29,087 nt of DNA from CAYWGR01 sp964458015 (GCA_964458015.1 CAYWGR010000059.1:1-29087); one strand, 5' to 3'; shown: positions 1-8,064, numbered from the stretch's first letter. Notes: generated by a model from the sequence alone, not told the origin. Translations and numbers: made by a program.

Positions 1-124
1 CTCGCGAGCAACCTCCTTCCATATCATAGTAGTAAGACAATTTCCATTTCTGTGATAAATATGGAAAAATTATGGAGAAATATTGGGTTCATCCGGCAGA
101 AGCGTACCTGGGGGTTGAAAAAAC

Positions 125-886
125 TTGGACAGGGACCTCTCTTCCCGCAAGTGTCAGATGGCCGTCATTCCCAAGAGAGTCCCCGGGGTTCCATACAAAA
201 TCGATCGGGCAATGGAAATCGCATCCTCGCATGTGTATTGGCCCTGCTGGATCTTCTCGGCCAAAGGCGGGGACGCGTTGACGGATTTCTGGAAACGCCT
301 GCGTCGCTCTGGCGCGAAGGTCGAGGCCATTGCCACGGACATGTCGCCCGCGTATATCGACGCCGTGACAACCAATCTCCCCGAGGCGGTGTTGGTGTTT
401 GATCGCTTCCATGTCATGAAACTGTTCAACGACAAGCTTTCGGACCTTCGGCGCGATCTGTACCGAACGACCAAAGACGGATTGGAGAAAGACGTTCTCA
501 AAGGAAGTCGTTGGCTGCTCTTGAAAAGGCCGGAAAATCTGGACGCTTCGCGCAATGAGCATGAGCGATTGGAGGAAGCCTTGCGATTGAACGCACCATT
601 GGCCACGGCCTACTACCTCAAGGAAGACTTGGGCGAATTCTGGGAGCAAGACGATCAAGAGGAAGCCGAGGCGTTCCTCTTGGATTGGATTCATCGAGCG
701 GAATCCACCGACATTCGCATGCTCCGGCAATTTGCCCGAACGCTTCGTTTCCACGCTCATGGTCTCCTGGCCTATTACGATTACGCCATCTTCACCGGTC
801 CTTTGCAAGGCACCAACAACAAGATCAAAACCATGAAACGCCAATTGTCGCGAGGTGACATACATTCATCGTTTGGACATGCGTGA
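125..886 (+). pseudogene. ISL3-type transposase remnant
   Basis: Remnant of a DDE transposase of the ISL3 family. Recognisable similarity runs from about 262 to 842: 'GGDALTDFWKRLRRSGAK', then the catalytic-region motif 'ATDMSPAYIDAV', then 'VFDRFHVMKLFNDKL', and near the end 'LQGTNNKIKTMKRQ', all in the usual family order. The N-terminal third (zinc finger and helix-turn-helix) is missing. Residues before 262 do not align well in this frame, and a better match for part of that stretch lies in the frame one base earlier, so a frameshift is likely. After 'KTMKRQ' the family's usual tail is replaced by sequence that, on the other strand, is the end of an oxidoreductase gene, so the 3' end is cut at about 842. 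No clear terminal inverted repeats were found. It is not expected to encode an active enzyme. Confidence 0.8.
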
Positions 887-1091
887 AGACATCAGAGACG
901 GGCAATCCGCCCTCACGAATACAGCGATAGAAGTTTTGCTTATGGCCTTCGAACGGCTTGCCTTTATAGAGCCGGGCCAGATCGTTTGGTCCAAACTTGC
1001 CGTCGTCCCATTTTTCCTCAATGGGCTTACCGGTAATTCGGCCACGATTGACGAAGATGCGTCCATTGGCTGATTGCGGGCTTGCTCTCAA
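825..1091 (-). pseudogene. C-terminal fragment of a Gfo/Idh/MocA-family oxidoreductase
   Basis: The translated minus strand gives about 75 residues that look like the very end of a planctomycete Gfo/Idh/MocA NAD(P)-dependent oxidoreductase: 'GRIFVNRGRITGKPIEE', 'YKGKPFEGHKQNF', 'GLPVSDVFTHVQTMNVCHL'. The nucleotide-binding Rossmann half and most of the substrate domain are absent. Recognisable sequence spans about 843-1075. At its left end it runs into the ISL3 transposase remnant, which replaces the last few residues. At its right end it runs into a truncated DUF1559 gene on the same strand. There is no start codon context, so this is a stranded gene piece, not a functional gene. Confidence 0.75.
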
Positions 1092-1513
1092 AACTGGCTC
1101 CCGTCAACCCAACAAAACCCCCAGCCGCCGGTGGGCAAAAAGTTCACGGCTTGTTCATGATTCAATGCAGCCAAGGCGACTTGATGCAAATTATTGCCAC
1201 ATTGCATTCTACGCGCCGCTTCGCGAGCCGACTGCACCGCCGGCAACAGCAACGAAATCAAGATGCCGATGATCGTGATGACCACAAGCAACTCAACCAG
1301 CGTAAAACCATGTAGGGGTCGACGGCTAGGGATATTATGCCTGAGCCCAACAGACCCAAAGAGATGCGGAAGTCGTAATCGATAGCCATTGATGTTCGCA
1401 AACACAACAAACTGATCGAGCGACCGTTTTCGCTGATAAACCAACCGCGAGTTGGTCGGCCTTGGGGCATTTCTTGTGTGAAAATCAAAAATATGCGAAT
1501 GAGCATTATGCAT
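1088..1513 (-). pseudogene. DUF1559 (prepilin-leader) protein, N-terminal fragment
   Basis: Carries the hallmark leader of planctomycete DUF1559 proteins: 'HGFTLVELLVVITIIGILI' followed by 'LLLPAVQSAREAARRMQC' and 'NNLHQVALAALNHE', then 'FLPTGGWGFCWV', after which the frame ends. The family is usually 300-400 residues, so about two thirds is missing, including the C-terminal H-x9-DG region. The cut lies next to the oxidoreductase fragment at about 1085-1090. The ATG at 1513 has a GGAG seven bases upstream, but it gives an unusually long leader of about 70 residues before the Gly-Phe-Thr motif. The true start is therefore uncertain, and the upstream part may have been changed by insertion (see the 15-bp direct repeat). 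Intact family members are thought to be pseudopilin-like cell-surface proteins. Confidence 0.75.
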
Positions 1514-1762
1514 GCCATATCTCCAAACGCGGCTACTGTCCGAATGCGTCGAATACAATCAGACCATGCTACGAAGGCGGATTTACGTGCGAGCTTCGAT
1601 TGGATTTCTTCTCAATCAAAACGCCGTTGTATATTGGAATAAGAGCCGTATGTGGCCCCGTAAGTGCGGCTCCGAGAGACGGGTAGACCTCGGGCGATCC
1701 CCGAGGCCCCCCGTCTCGATTCAAGACAATATCTTGTTCTGAACCTTATTGATGTTCGCAAA
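1388..1762. repeat. 15-bp direct repeat flanking 345 bp
   Basis: The 15-mer 'attgatgttcgcaaa' occurs at 1388-1402 and again, identical and in the same orientation, at 1748-1762. Read on the minus strand both copies encode Phe-Ala-Asn-Ile-Asn. The 345 bases between them contain the odd leader of the DUF1559 fragment and the hairpin at 1676-1717. No terminal inverted repeats are visible, so an insertion is suggested but not shown. Confidence 0.6.
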
Positions 1763-1954
1763 AGCAGCGGCTGGCCGCCTTACGGTCTTTCCCGCAATTG
1801 CCGGGCTCCCGCGACCAAACCTTCGGTTCGGTGCCCGCGCCCTGGTGTCATTACTTATGCGAGGTTCAATAACAAATACTTTTCTCACGAAGGTCGCGAT
1901 TTGCAACAGTCTGACGAACCTGCTATTGCGATTGTTTCATCGCGACCACGTTTC
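1514..1954. other. Gene-free stretch between two minus-strand genes
   Basis: I see no credible gene here. It contains the hairpin at 1676-1717, the right copy of the 15-bp direct repeat, and near 1514-1545 a stretch ('ccatatct' then 'acgcggcta') that resembles the element upstream of the two PEP-CTERM genes at 12-13 kb. Short frames present here lack any recognisable motif. Confidence 0.5.
1676..1717. repeat. Long hairpin
   Basis: An outer stem of 'gagacggg' (1676-1683) with 'cccgtctc' (1710-1717) and an inner stem of 'cctcggg' (1688-1694) with 'cccgagg' (1700-1706) around the short loop give an imperfect hairpin of about 42 bases. No T-run follows on either strand, so it is not a clear intrinsic terminator. 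It could act as an RNA-stabilising or attenuating structure. Confidence 0.6.
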
Positions 1955-2617
1955 TTACCTCCATCTTTTCCAGGCGTAACAAAGCAATCCGACAAGTCCT
2001 AAGGACATTAGTACAATAGTAGATGGTTCTGGTATAGGAGATGCATCAACTTGAATCTCTCCTACACAAGTAAGTGCATTCTCCATGGATGTCGAACACA
2101 GCATCAAGTATCGGCCCACGACATCCGTGTTGACCGAACTTGTCGTAGCGCTGCCATAGTCAAAACTTACCGTGCCACTGTTGAAGTCGAACGTATCATC
2201 CCAATTCCCGAGATTTCCAGATGAAAATTCATTTGCAGCGAGACCGATGTCCCTTCCCGCGATCGTGGCAACAGCGGCGTAGGCCGAAGGAACATCGGAT
2301 TGCCCCAAAGCCGAGGATCGAATTCGCAGCGTATAGTCGATTGCATACGAGTTTTCGAAGTCGATTTTAACAGTATTGATTTTCTTGTCGGCTCCGAGAT
2401 CAACCCAGATCCAATTCTCACCATTGTTTGAGGCCCAAGGTGTTTGTTGGTCGCCGTCGAATGCCTGTGCGGCAACCCACGCTGGGACCCACTCGCATAC
2501 GCCGCTCGCATTACACGATGCAGCGGAAAGATTAAGAATTTCAGCATTGGCATTTCTTGACAATGCGGCCATACCGATGAACATCATGGCCAACGACCAT
2601 ATTACGTAACGACTCAT
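1955..2617 (-). CDS. Discoidin-like secreted protein with PEP-CTERM anchor
   Basis: Protein of 220 residues. The start at 2617 is chosen because AAGGAG lies seven bases upstream and it places a signal peptide (residues 1-24, hydrophobic core 'IWSLAMMFIGMAAL') at the N-terminus. Residues about 26-195 form a discoidin (F5/8 type C)-like fold: 'AFDGDQQTPWAS', 'WIWVDLGADKKINTVKIDF', 'VGRYLML', 'GEIQVDA'. Residues 196-220 are a PEP-CTERM sorting signal: 'IPEPST', a hydrophobic helix and a basic tail 'YAWKRWR'. In this system an exosortase is thought to cleave the signal and release or attach the protein at the surface. The discoidin domain is closely related to the one inserted in the LamG domain of the chimeric gene just upstream on the same strand. 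Such domains often bind carbohydrate; the ligand here is unknown. Confidence 0.85.
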   Translation of the reverse strand: MSRYVIWSLAMMFIGMAALSRNANAEILNLSAASCNASGVCEWVPAWVAAQAFDGDQQTPWASNNGENWIWVDLGADKKINTVKIDFENSYAIDYTLRIRSSALGQSDVPSAYAAVATIAGRDIGLAANEFSSGNLGNWDDTFDFNSGTVSFDYGSATTSSVNTDVVGRYLMLCSTSMENALTCVGEIQVDASPIPEPSTIVLMSLGLVGLLCYAWKRWR

Positions 2618-2936
2618 GAACGAACTCCTTAAATGAAAGAAAACCAATCTACCGCCCCACATGCAGCAGCGACATGCCGATGAAATGAACATGGGAAAGC
2701 GGTTCCCGGTTTCATGCTCTGTAGTTTCCACCATACTTGATATCAGCATGGCCTGTGCGTTGCGAATCCCTTTTCATCCATCTTGTCACGATATCTAACC
2801 AACCATGTAATCGCAAATGAAATTCGCCGTACCGCATCACCGATTTGCAGTGTTCGCGAACAGGAATCGTCGACAAATCACATTAACATGGCGTATCTCG
2901 ATAGCTGACATTTCGGCTTCTTGTTCTCTGCAATAA
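2618..2936. other. Intergenic region upstream of the discoidin PEP-CTERM gene
   Basis: Apart from the minus-strand ribosome-binding site AAGGAG (2625-2630) of the PEP-CTERM gene I see no gene or clear structure. Any promoter for that gene should lie here. No hairpin followed by a T-run closes the chimeric gene that ends at 2937. Confidence 0.5.
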
Positions 2937-5222
2937 TTAGTTACGATTTGGGCCCAAAGAGCAGCCGTGATTGTACATCGCCTCCACTTCATTGGCCGAC
3001 AATGCGCGAACGAAAATGGCCACCTCGTCGATCAAACCGGCAAATAAATAGGGAGCCTGACTATTGGCGCCAATCCATACGGGTTGACTATTATGATTCA
3101 ATGGAGTGGGGCAATCGCTTTCCGCATCCAAACGGCCATCCATATATAATCGTTTTTTAATGGCATTGCCGCGGGGTTCACATACAACCACTGCGAAGTG
3201 CCATCGGCTGTCATCAACGCGAGTCCGACTGTGCATTGGCATGACGGTGGTCTTGGAAATCGGCGAAGCCTCGACTTGAATTTCCCATACGCAAGCGATT
3301 CCGTTTTTCGTGGCGGTGGAATGCAGCATCAAATACCGCCCGACAGCATCGGAACATGCGGAAGCCGACCGAGCATTCCCGCGGTCGAAATCCACGGTTC
3401 CCGTCTCAAAATTGAAGATGTCATCCCAATTGGCGCGATTCCCCGGCGAAAGTTGATCGGCTTCAAGGCCGATTTTTCTTCCGAGAACAGAAGCGACCTG
3501 CGCGTATTGGGATGGAACATCGGAGTCGCCTTGCTCTGAAGGCAAAATACCCAGCGTATAGTCATGGGAATAGGAATTTTCCCAATCGATCTTGACTTTG
3601 CTGATCCGCATGTCGCTTCCAAGATCCACGCAAATCCAATTTGGAGTGTCCGCCGACGCCCATCCGGTGTTGGAATCTCCGTCAAATGCATTGGCGGGCA
3701 ATAGGTTCTCGGAAATATTCGGCCAATCGCTGTTCGCGCGGACTGTCGCGCGCGACAGCGAGAGGACTTTTGGAGGCGCGACGTCGTCGGCCACCGTCGT
3801 ATCAAAACTAAGGGTGTTTGCGCCATTTGCTTGTTGCAGTCGCCATGAGCTATTGCCTTTGCTTATCAATGCGTCGTGCCCCGTGAACAATCCATCGGCC
3901 TTGAACCATACCGCCAACGAAAATGCTCCACGGAAAGCGAATCGCGATGGATCGGGCAACACCACCTTGTCGCTGTGACTTAAACCGCGAAAGCGAAGCG
4001 CGCACTTGTTGGGAAAACGGCCAGTCGTCCACAATGGGCCGTCGATTTTTCCATCTAATATAGAACCACTCGATGCACTGTTTATCAAAACGGAGGAGTC
4101 TGAACCTGCCGGCTCGAAGTTATAATATGCCATCAGGGCTGGATCCGTACATAATTGCCGACTGTACGCAAGCCACTGAGACAGTTGTTCTTTTGTTTTA
4201 TTAATGTGCATTTGCTCAAATTTTGTTCGATTGAAGGGGATAACAGTCAATTGATTGTGCGCAGGCTTATATTGTCGTCCTTGGCCTTCCTTCAGACGAA
4301 TGCTTTGCGTTATATGGCCGCCTGAACCGATACAATCTGTTTGAACAAGTCCCTTCAACACATGTACTTCACAAACGCCGTCGCTTCCAATTTCGACGCC
4401 AAACTCGGTGCCGAGATCAGTAACTATGGTTGTTGGGGTGCGAATTATGAAATGCTTTGGAATTGGCGACTGGTAATCAGGAAATTTTGATCTAGCCAAT
4501 GAGCATTGGCCATCGCCCTTTTTTTCCCCCAACTTGGCCATCATTTTGCCAACAGATAAATACCCTCCGTTCAACTCCGCTTCATAAATCACAGGGCCCT
4601 CAATAGTGACTATCGCTCCCGTCTTGTACGTAATTTCCATCAGACCGGAGGCCAGGGCGTACTTACGACCCAGGGAAACACTGTTGCCAGTCTCGGTAGA
4701 TGTAGTGATAACCATTAACCAAAGCCGTTCTCGCATTGGCGCATACACTTCTGCTGCATCCATTTTGGCCACAAGGAACCACGGTGAATTATGGATAGAT
4801 CGCACAGCCGCCAGCACGGGCACACCGCGGTAGTCGATGCCTTCAACCATCCCTTCCTGTCCTAGGGCCGCTTGCGCCGAGGGTAGTTCCTTACTATCGA
4901 GGGATACACGAAGGTTGAGAGCGGTGTTCTCTTGAAATCTGAGTTTATTCAGGAAGACGGCCTCATTTCCTTCTCGGCGGACCAAAAGGGTCTCTGCCGT
5001 CTCACTCGGCGTCGGCCAACGCTGGACGGATGGGTAGAGGTAAGCCTCAGGGGCGATCCCCAACATCAGTGCGCCGAGTGGTTGCCCGCCCGCTTGTTCG
5101 TCGAGAATCGGCACGAATAGGCAGAGGAAGACCTTCTGGGTAGACTCATTCGGATATTGGATGCGGTATTCTTGGACGCCGAGTAGTCGGCCTGCATCGC
5201 TGATCGCAAAAAGTTGGTTCAT
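2937..5222 (-). CDS. Chimeric protein: kinase-sensor fragment, FecR, LamG split by a discoidin domain
   Basis: 761 residues in one open frame. The start at 5222 has AAGGAG five bases upstream. Domains in order: residues 28-170 match the membrane-distal half of the extracellular sensor of the hybrid kinase at 20.3 kb (shared 'QRWPTPSETAE'-type segment, 'LVRREGNE', 'AEVYAPMR'); about 182-320 match the FecR domain of the 9.6 kb gene ('LGRKYALASGLMEITY', 'TDLGTEFGVEI'); 360-472 are the first half of a LamG/concanavalin-like domain; 485-653 are a discoidin-like domain; 658-755 are the second half of LamG ('DDSRWHFAVVV', 'AGLIDEVAIFVRALSANEV'). There is no signal peptide or transmembrane segment, so the sensor and FecR parts have lost the membrane context they normally need. 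It may be a recombination product that is not expressed, or a novel protein. The C-terminal segment resembles a normal surface LamG protein. Confidence 0.75.
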   Translation of the reverse strand: MNQLFAISDAGRLLGVQEYRIQYPNESTQKVFLCLFVPILDEQAGGQPLGALMLGIAPEAYLYPSVQRWPTPSETAETLLVRREGNEAVFLNKLRFQENTALNLRVSLDSKELPSAQAALGQEGMVEGIDYRGVPVLAAVRSIHNSPWFLVAKMDAAEVYAPMRERLWLMVITTSTETGNSVSLGRKYALASGLMEITYKTGAIVTIEGPVIYEAELNGGYLSVGKMMAKLGEKKGDGQCSLARSKFPDYQSPIPKHFIIRTPTTIVTDLGTEFGVEIGSDGVCEVHVLKGLVQTDCIGSGGHITQSIRLKEGQGRQYKPAHNQLTVIPFNRTKFEQMHINKTKEQLSQWLAYSRQLCTDPALMAYYNFEPAGSDSSVLINSASSGSILDGKIDGPLWTTGRFPNKCALRFRGLSHSDKVVLPDPSRFAFRGAFSLAVWFKADGLFTGHDALISKGNSSWRLQQANGANTLSFDTTVADDVAPPKVLSLSRATVRANSDWPNISENLLPANAFDGDSNTGWASADTPNWICVDLGSDMRISKVKIDWENSYSHDYTLGILPSEQGDSDVPSQYAQVASVLGRKIGLEADQLSPGNRANWDDIFNFETGTVDFDRGNARSASACSDAVGRYLMLHSTATKNGIACVWEIQVEASPISKTTVMPMHSRTRVDDSRWHFAVVVCEPRGNAIKKRLYMDGRLDAESDCPTPLNHNSQPVWIGANSQAPYLFAGLIDEVAIFVRALSANEVEAMYNHGCSLGPNRN

Positions 5223-5516
5223 AAGGTCTCCTTTTCTGATATGTATGCGGGAGGCGATGGTTTCTTCACGATGGTGAGAAGGCCCTTTCATCGCCGATTG
5301 AGGATGACGCAGTGCGAGAATCGTCAGACTTGCGGACCACCCCACTGGGGCATGGATTTCGTCATCGGCGACAGATTGCCGACGAACAAAATTGGTTGGG
5401 CACTACGCTCAATACCGACCGACGGTACTAAATCGTGTCGGCCCCTCTTGTGATATGTCCCCGCGAGCTGCAAAATGGGCGGTGTTTCCAGCAACACTAT
5501 TGTCCAGAGACGTTCT

Positions 5517-6398
5517 ATGAAAACCTCCCTACCCCAACGGTCTGAACATGTGGCCGAGCAACTCGCCGCCATCACCAGCGTAATCCGTGAATTGGTTGGC
5601 GATGATCTGGTGATGTTGATCCTGTTTGGATCGTATGCCAGAGGGGATTGGGTTCGTGACCGCTATGTTGAAGACAATATCACCTACACGTACGAAAGCG
5701 ATTTCGACTTGCTAATAGTAACGGAAGATCGTGCCAGCGCCACGGTGGACGGCGAGTTCCGACTCTGTGATGTGATTGCACGGCGTCTGCACCGCCAGGG
5801 ACTTGACCGACCCAGTTCGACGGTCATTGTTGAGGACATCGAACACCTGAACAAAGACCTCCAACGTGGCAACTACTTTGTCACGGACATCAAGAAGGAA
5901 GGCGTTTTGTTGTTCGACAGTGGCCGCCACACGTTAGCCGAAGCGTGTCCGATTGATCCAGCCGAAAGCCAGAAGCACATCCGAGATGATTTTGAACATT
6001 GGTTTGAGAGTGCAACAGATTTCTTTGTTCAATTCGAGGGTGCTTTCGAACGACAAAGATACAATGTTGCGGCTTTTGAGCTTCACCAGGCGACCGAACG
6101 CTTTCTCAACGCGGTCGTTCTGACGTTCTCTCGATACAAGCCAAAGACACACGACATCGAAAAGCTGGACCGGCAAGCGAGCAACCTGCACGCCGATTTC
6201 TTCAAGGTCTTTCCTCGGGCCAATGAGGAGCAGAACCGTTGCTTTGACCTCTTGAAAAAGGCATATATCGACGCTCGCTACAAACGAGACTTTGCGATCT
6301 CAAAGGAAGAACTCGAATATCTTGCCGGCCGAGTGAAGAAACTGCAAGAGTTGGCCAAGGGAATTTGCGAGGAGAAGATCGCTAGCATGGTGCAATGA
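5517..6398 (+). CDS. Nucleotidyltransferase-HEPN fusion protein
   Basis: 293 residues. The N-terminal half is a minimal-nucleotidyltransferase fold: 'LFGSYARGD' (about 37-44) with the paired acidic residues of 'SDFDLLIV' (D62, D64). The C-terminal half (about 150-285) is a HEPN domain related to the sacsin-type group: 'AFELHQATERFLNAV', 'RYKPKTHDIEKL', 'ARYKRDF'. R206 and H212 fit the R-x4-6-H pattern of HEPN ribonucleases. In many bacteria MNT and HEPN are two adjacent genes forming a toxin-antitoxin pair in which the MNT enzyme modifies and silences HEPN; here both are in one chain. The start at 5517 is preferred over an in-frame upstream codon at 5475 because it begins right before the first helix; its ribosome-binding site is weak. 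It lies beside an integrase, so a defence or element-maintenance role is plausible but inferred. Confidence 0.8.
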   Translation: MKTSLPQRSEHVAEQLAAITSVIRELVGDDLVMLILFGSYARGDWVRDRYVEDNITYTYESDFDLLIVTEDRASATVDGEFRLCDVIARRLHRQGLDRPSSTVIVEDIEHLNKDLQRGNYFVTDIKKEGVLLFDSGRHTLAEACPIDPAESQKHIRDDFEHWFESATDFFVQFEGAFERQRYNVAAFELHQATERFLNAVVLTFSRYKPKTHDIEKLDRQASNLHADFFKVFPRANEEQNRCFDLLKKAYIDARYKRDFAISKEELEYLAGRVKKLQELAKGICEEKIASMVQ

Positions 6399-6659
6399 GC
6401 TGGGGTTGGTCGGGATTTGGTCAGGCCGCCAACAATTCACGGTCAGAACTTGCTGGAAAGTCGGAAAGTCGGAAGAACAGTAGCCAGATTGGTGGATTTG
6501 TGATCTGACGGAAGTTACCTGAACACGCCAACAAATAAGAATCTTGCCGGACAGAACTCGAAGGGCATAGGCTGCGCCTTTTCGGACTTGGTGGTCCTGG
6601 AGGAGCGTATCGTCGCATCGAACATGCACGGCCTGCCGGACTAGCGACTCGTTCAAGGG

Positions 6660-8015
6660 CTATCCTGGTTTTGCAGGCGTGTCAATCTCATATTGTTTGC
6701 CAAGCCACTCTATCGCGTCATTCAATATCTCGTGTGCTGGCTTGACGTAATGCTTTTCAGCCGTCCCTCTGGGGCTGTGTCCTAAAAACAGAGTAGCAAC
6801 ACAATTGAAATCTCTGTTGCTAGCCAATAAACTGGCAGAGGTCTTACGGAGATATTTGGGGCTCTTCGTTGCATTCAGTTTGGACCAGGCTTGGCGCACC
6901 GCATCATTGACCCTGTATTTCCCATTGACCAATTCACGCCTTACCAATGGCAGACCCTCCCTAGTTACTATTACCCGCTCCGTCCTATTGTCTTGGAGTT
7001 GCTTCAACAGGCGGATTGTCTCCGCCCATAATCTATATTCAACTACTGGAACGTTGGCTTGTTTCTTTGTCTTGCTTCGCTTTCTGGTAATTGTTCCAGA
7101 TTTCAAGTTTGTTTCTTTGTGCGTTAAATCGGCAATGTCCTGTTGGGTCATGCCACAATTCAGCATGAGTAACATATACAAGCGAGTCTTATCGGTTGCT
7201 TTGGCTAACAGGGTTTTCACTTCTGCCAATTCAAATGTTTCAACGGCTTTTGTCTCCACGCTGATTAGAAGAGCTTTGCTGTCAATGTTGCGGGGCAAGT
7301 CTTGTAGAAGGTCAGTCTCGTAGCACCACCGAATAAACTGCTTGACACCCTGCAAAGTGTCCCTAGCATAGGCTGGGCTCATCTTTCCGGCCTTGATTTG
7401 TTCTGTCAGATTGGCGTGATAGGAGGCTAAGCGAGCGCCATTTATTGCATTTATGCCTGTCTGCTCTCTCACGAATTGGGCAAAGTGACTTACCCCTCTT
7501 TGTAGATTGTCCCATCTTCCATCGCTGATCTTTATCCCTACCTCTGCCTTGCGGGTATTGAGATATTGCCTCACGCAAGCCCCCACGCTTGCCCCAGCAA
7601 CGCTTGCGGTCTTGGGGCGTGCCAAATCTTCCAAGAGGGTCAAGGCCGCAGTGGGCGTAATCTCACGGGCCTTTAGACGGGAGGCAACTGATTGCAGTGC
7701 TTCGAGGTCGCTGAATACCTCTTGTTTCTCCCGTGGTTGGCGTGCCACTATCTCGGCCGCCTCATCCAAGAGGCGTTGCTTGATCGTCTGGAACGTATCC
7801 CCGATACTCCCTATAATCTGCCTGCTTTGGTTGGCGGTCTGGTCTGCCCACCACTGGTTAGCCGCCCTGTAACTCCCTTCCTCGGTCTCGGTCTGGTAGA
7901 GGTCGGGGTATGTCTTGGCAAGGACCTTACAACTCACTGCCACTTGCTTGCCACCCGATTTCTTAAACCATCTTCGCTGTGCTCTATTCCACGTCATCGA
8001 GAATTGGCGGGGCAT
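6660..8015 (-). CDS. Tyrosine recombinase / integrase, divergent
   Basis: 451 residues; AAAGGTG lies five bases before the ATG at 8015. Residues about 140-250 form the SAM-like core-binding domain ('TLQGVKQFIRWCYE'), and about 258-440 the catalytic domain. Visible catalytic-type residues: the beta-hairpin Lys region 'TRKRSKTKK' (310-318), 'KYLRKTSASLL' with R390, 'LGHS' with H413, and the nucleophile candidate Y423 in 'EKHYV'. In the first box, where most family members have Thr-Gly-x-Arg, the sequence is 'NCGMTQQDIADL', so the first catalytic Arg is replaced (T290), and the His of HxxR is Lys387. Planctomycete integrases with this altered box exist as I recall, so it may still be active or use another residue. 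The gene starts about 160 bases from a tRNA-Val 3' fragment, the normal position for an integrase next to its attachment site. Confidence 0.85.
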   Translation of the reverse strand: MPRQFSMTWNRAQRRWFKKSGGKQVAVSCKVLAKTYPDLYQTETEEGSYRAANQWWADQTANQSRQIIGSIGDTFQTIKQRLLDEAAEIVARQPREKQEVFSDLEALQSVASRLKAREITPTAALTLLEDLARPKTASVAGASVGACVRQYLNTRKAEVGIKISDGRWDNLQRGVSHFAQFVREQTGINAINGARLASYHANLTEQIKAGKMSPAYARDTLQGVKQFIRWCYETDLLQDLPRNIDSKALLISVETKAVETFELAEVKTLLAKATDKTRLYMLLMLNCGMTQQDIADLTHKETNLKSGTITRKRSKTKKQANVPVVEYRLWAETIRLLKQLQDNRTERVIVTREGLPLVRRELVNGKYRVNDAVRQAWSKLNATKSPKYLRKTSASLLASNRDFNCVATLFLGHSPRGTAEKHYVKPAHEILNDAIEWLGKQYEIDTPAKPG

Positions 8016-8064
8016 TTTTCACCTTTGGGTTTGGGTCTCGAACTTCCCAAATCCTACAAAAAAA

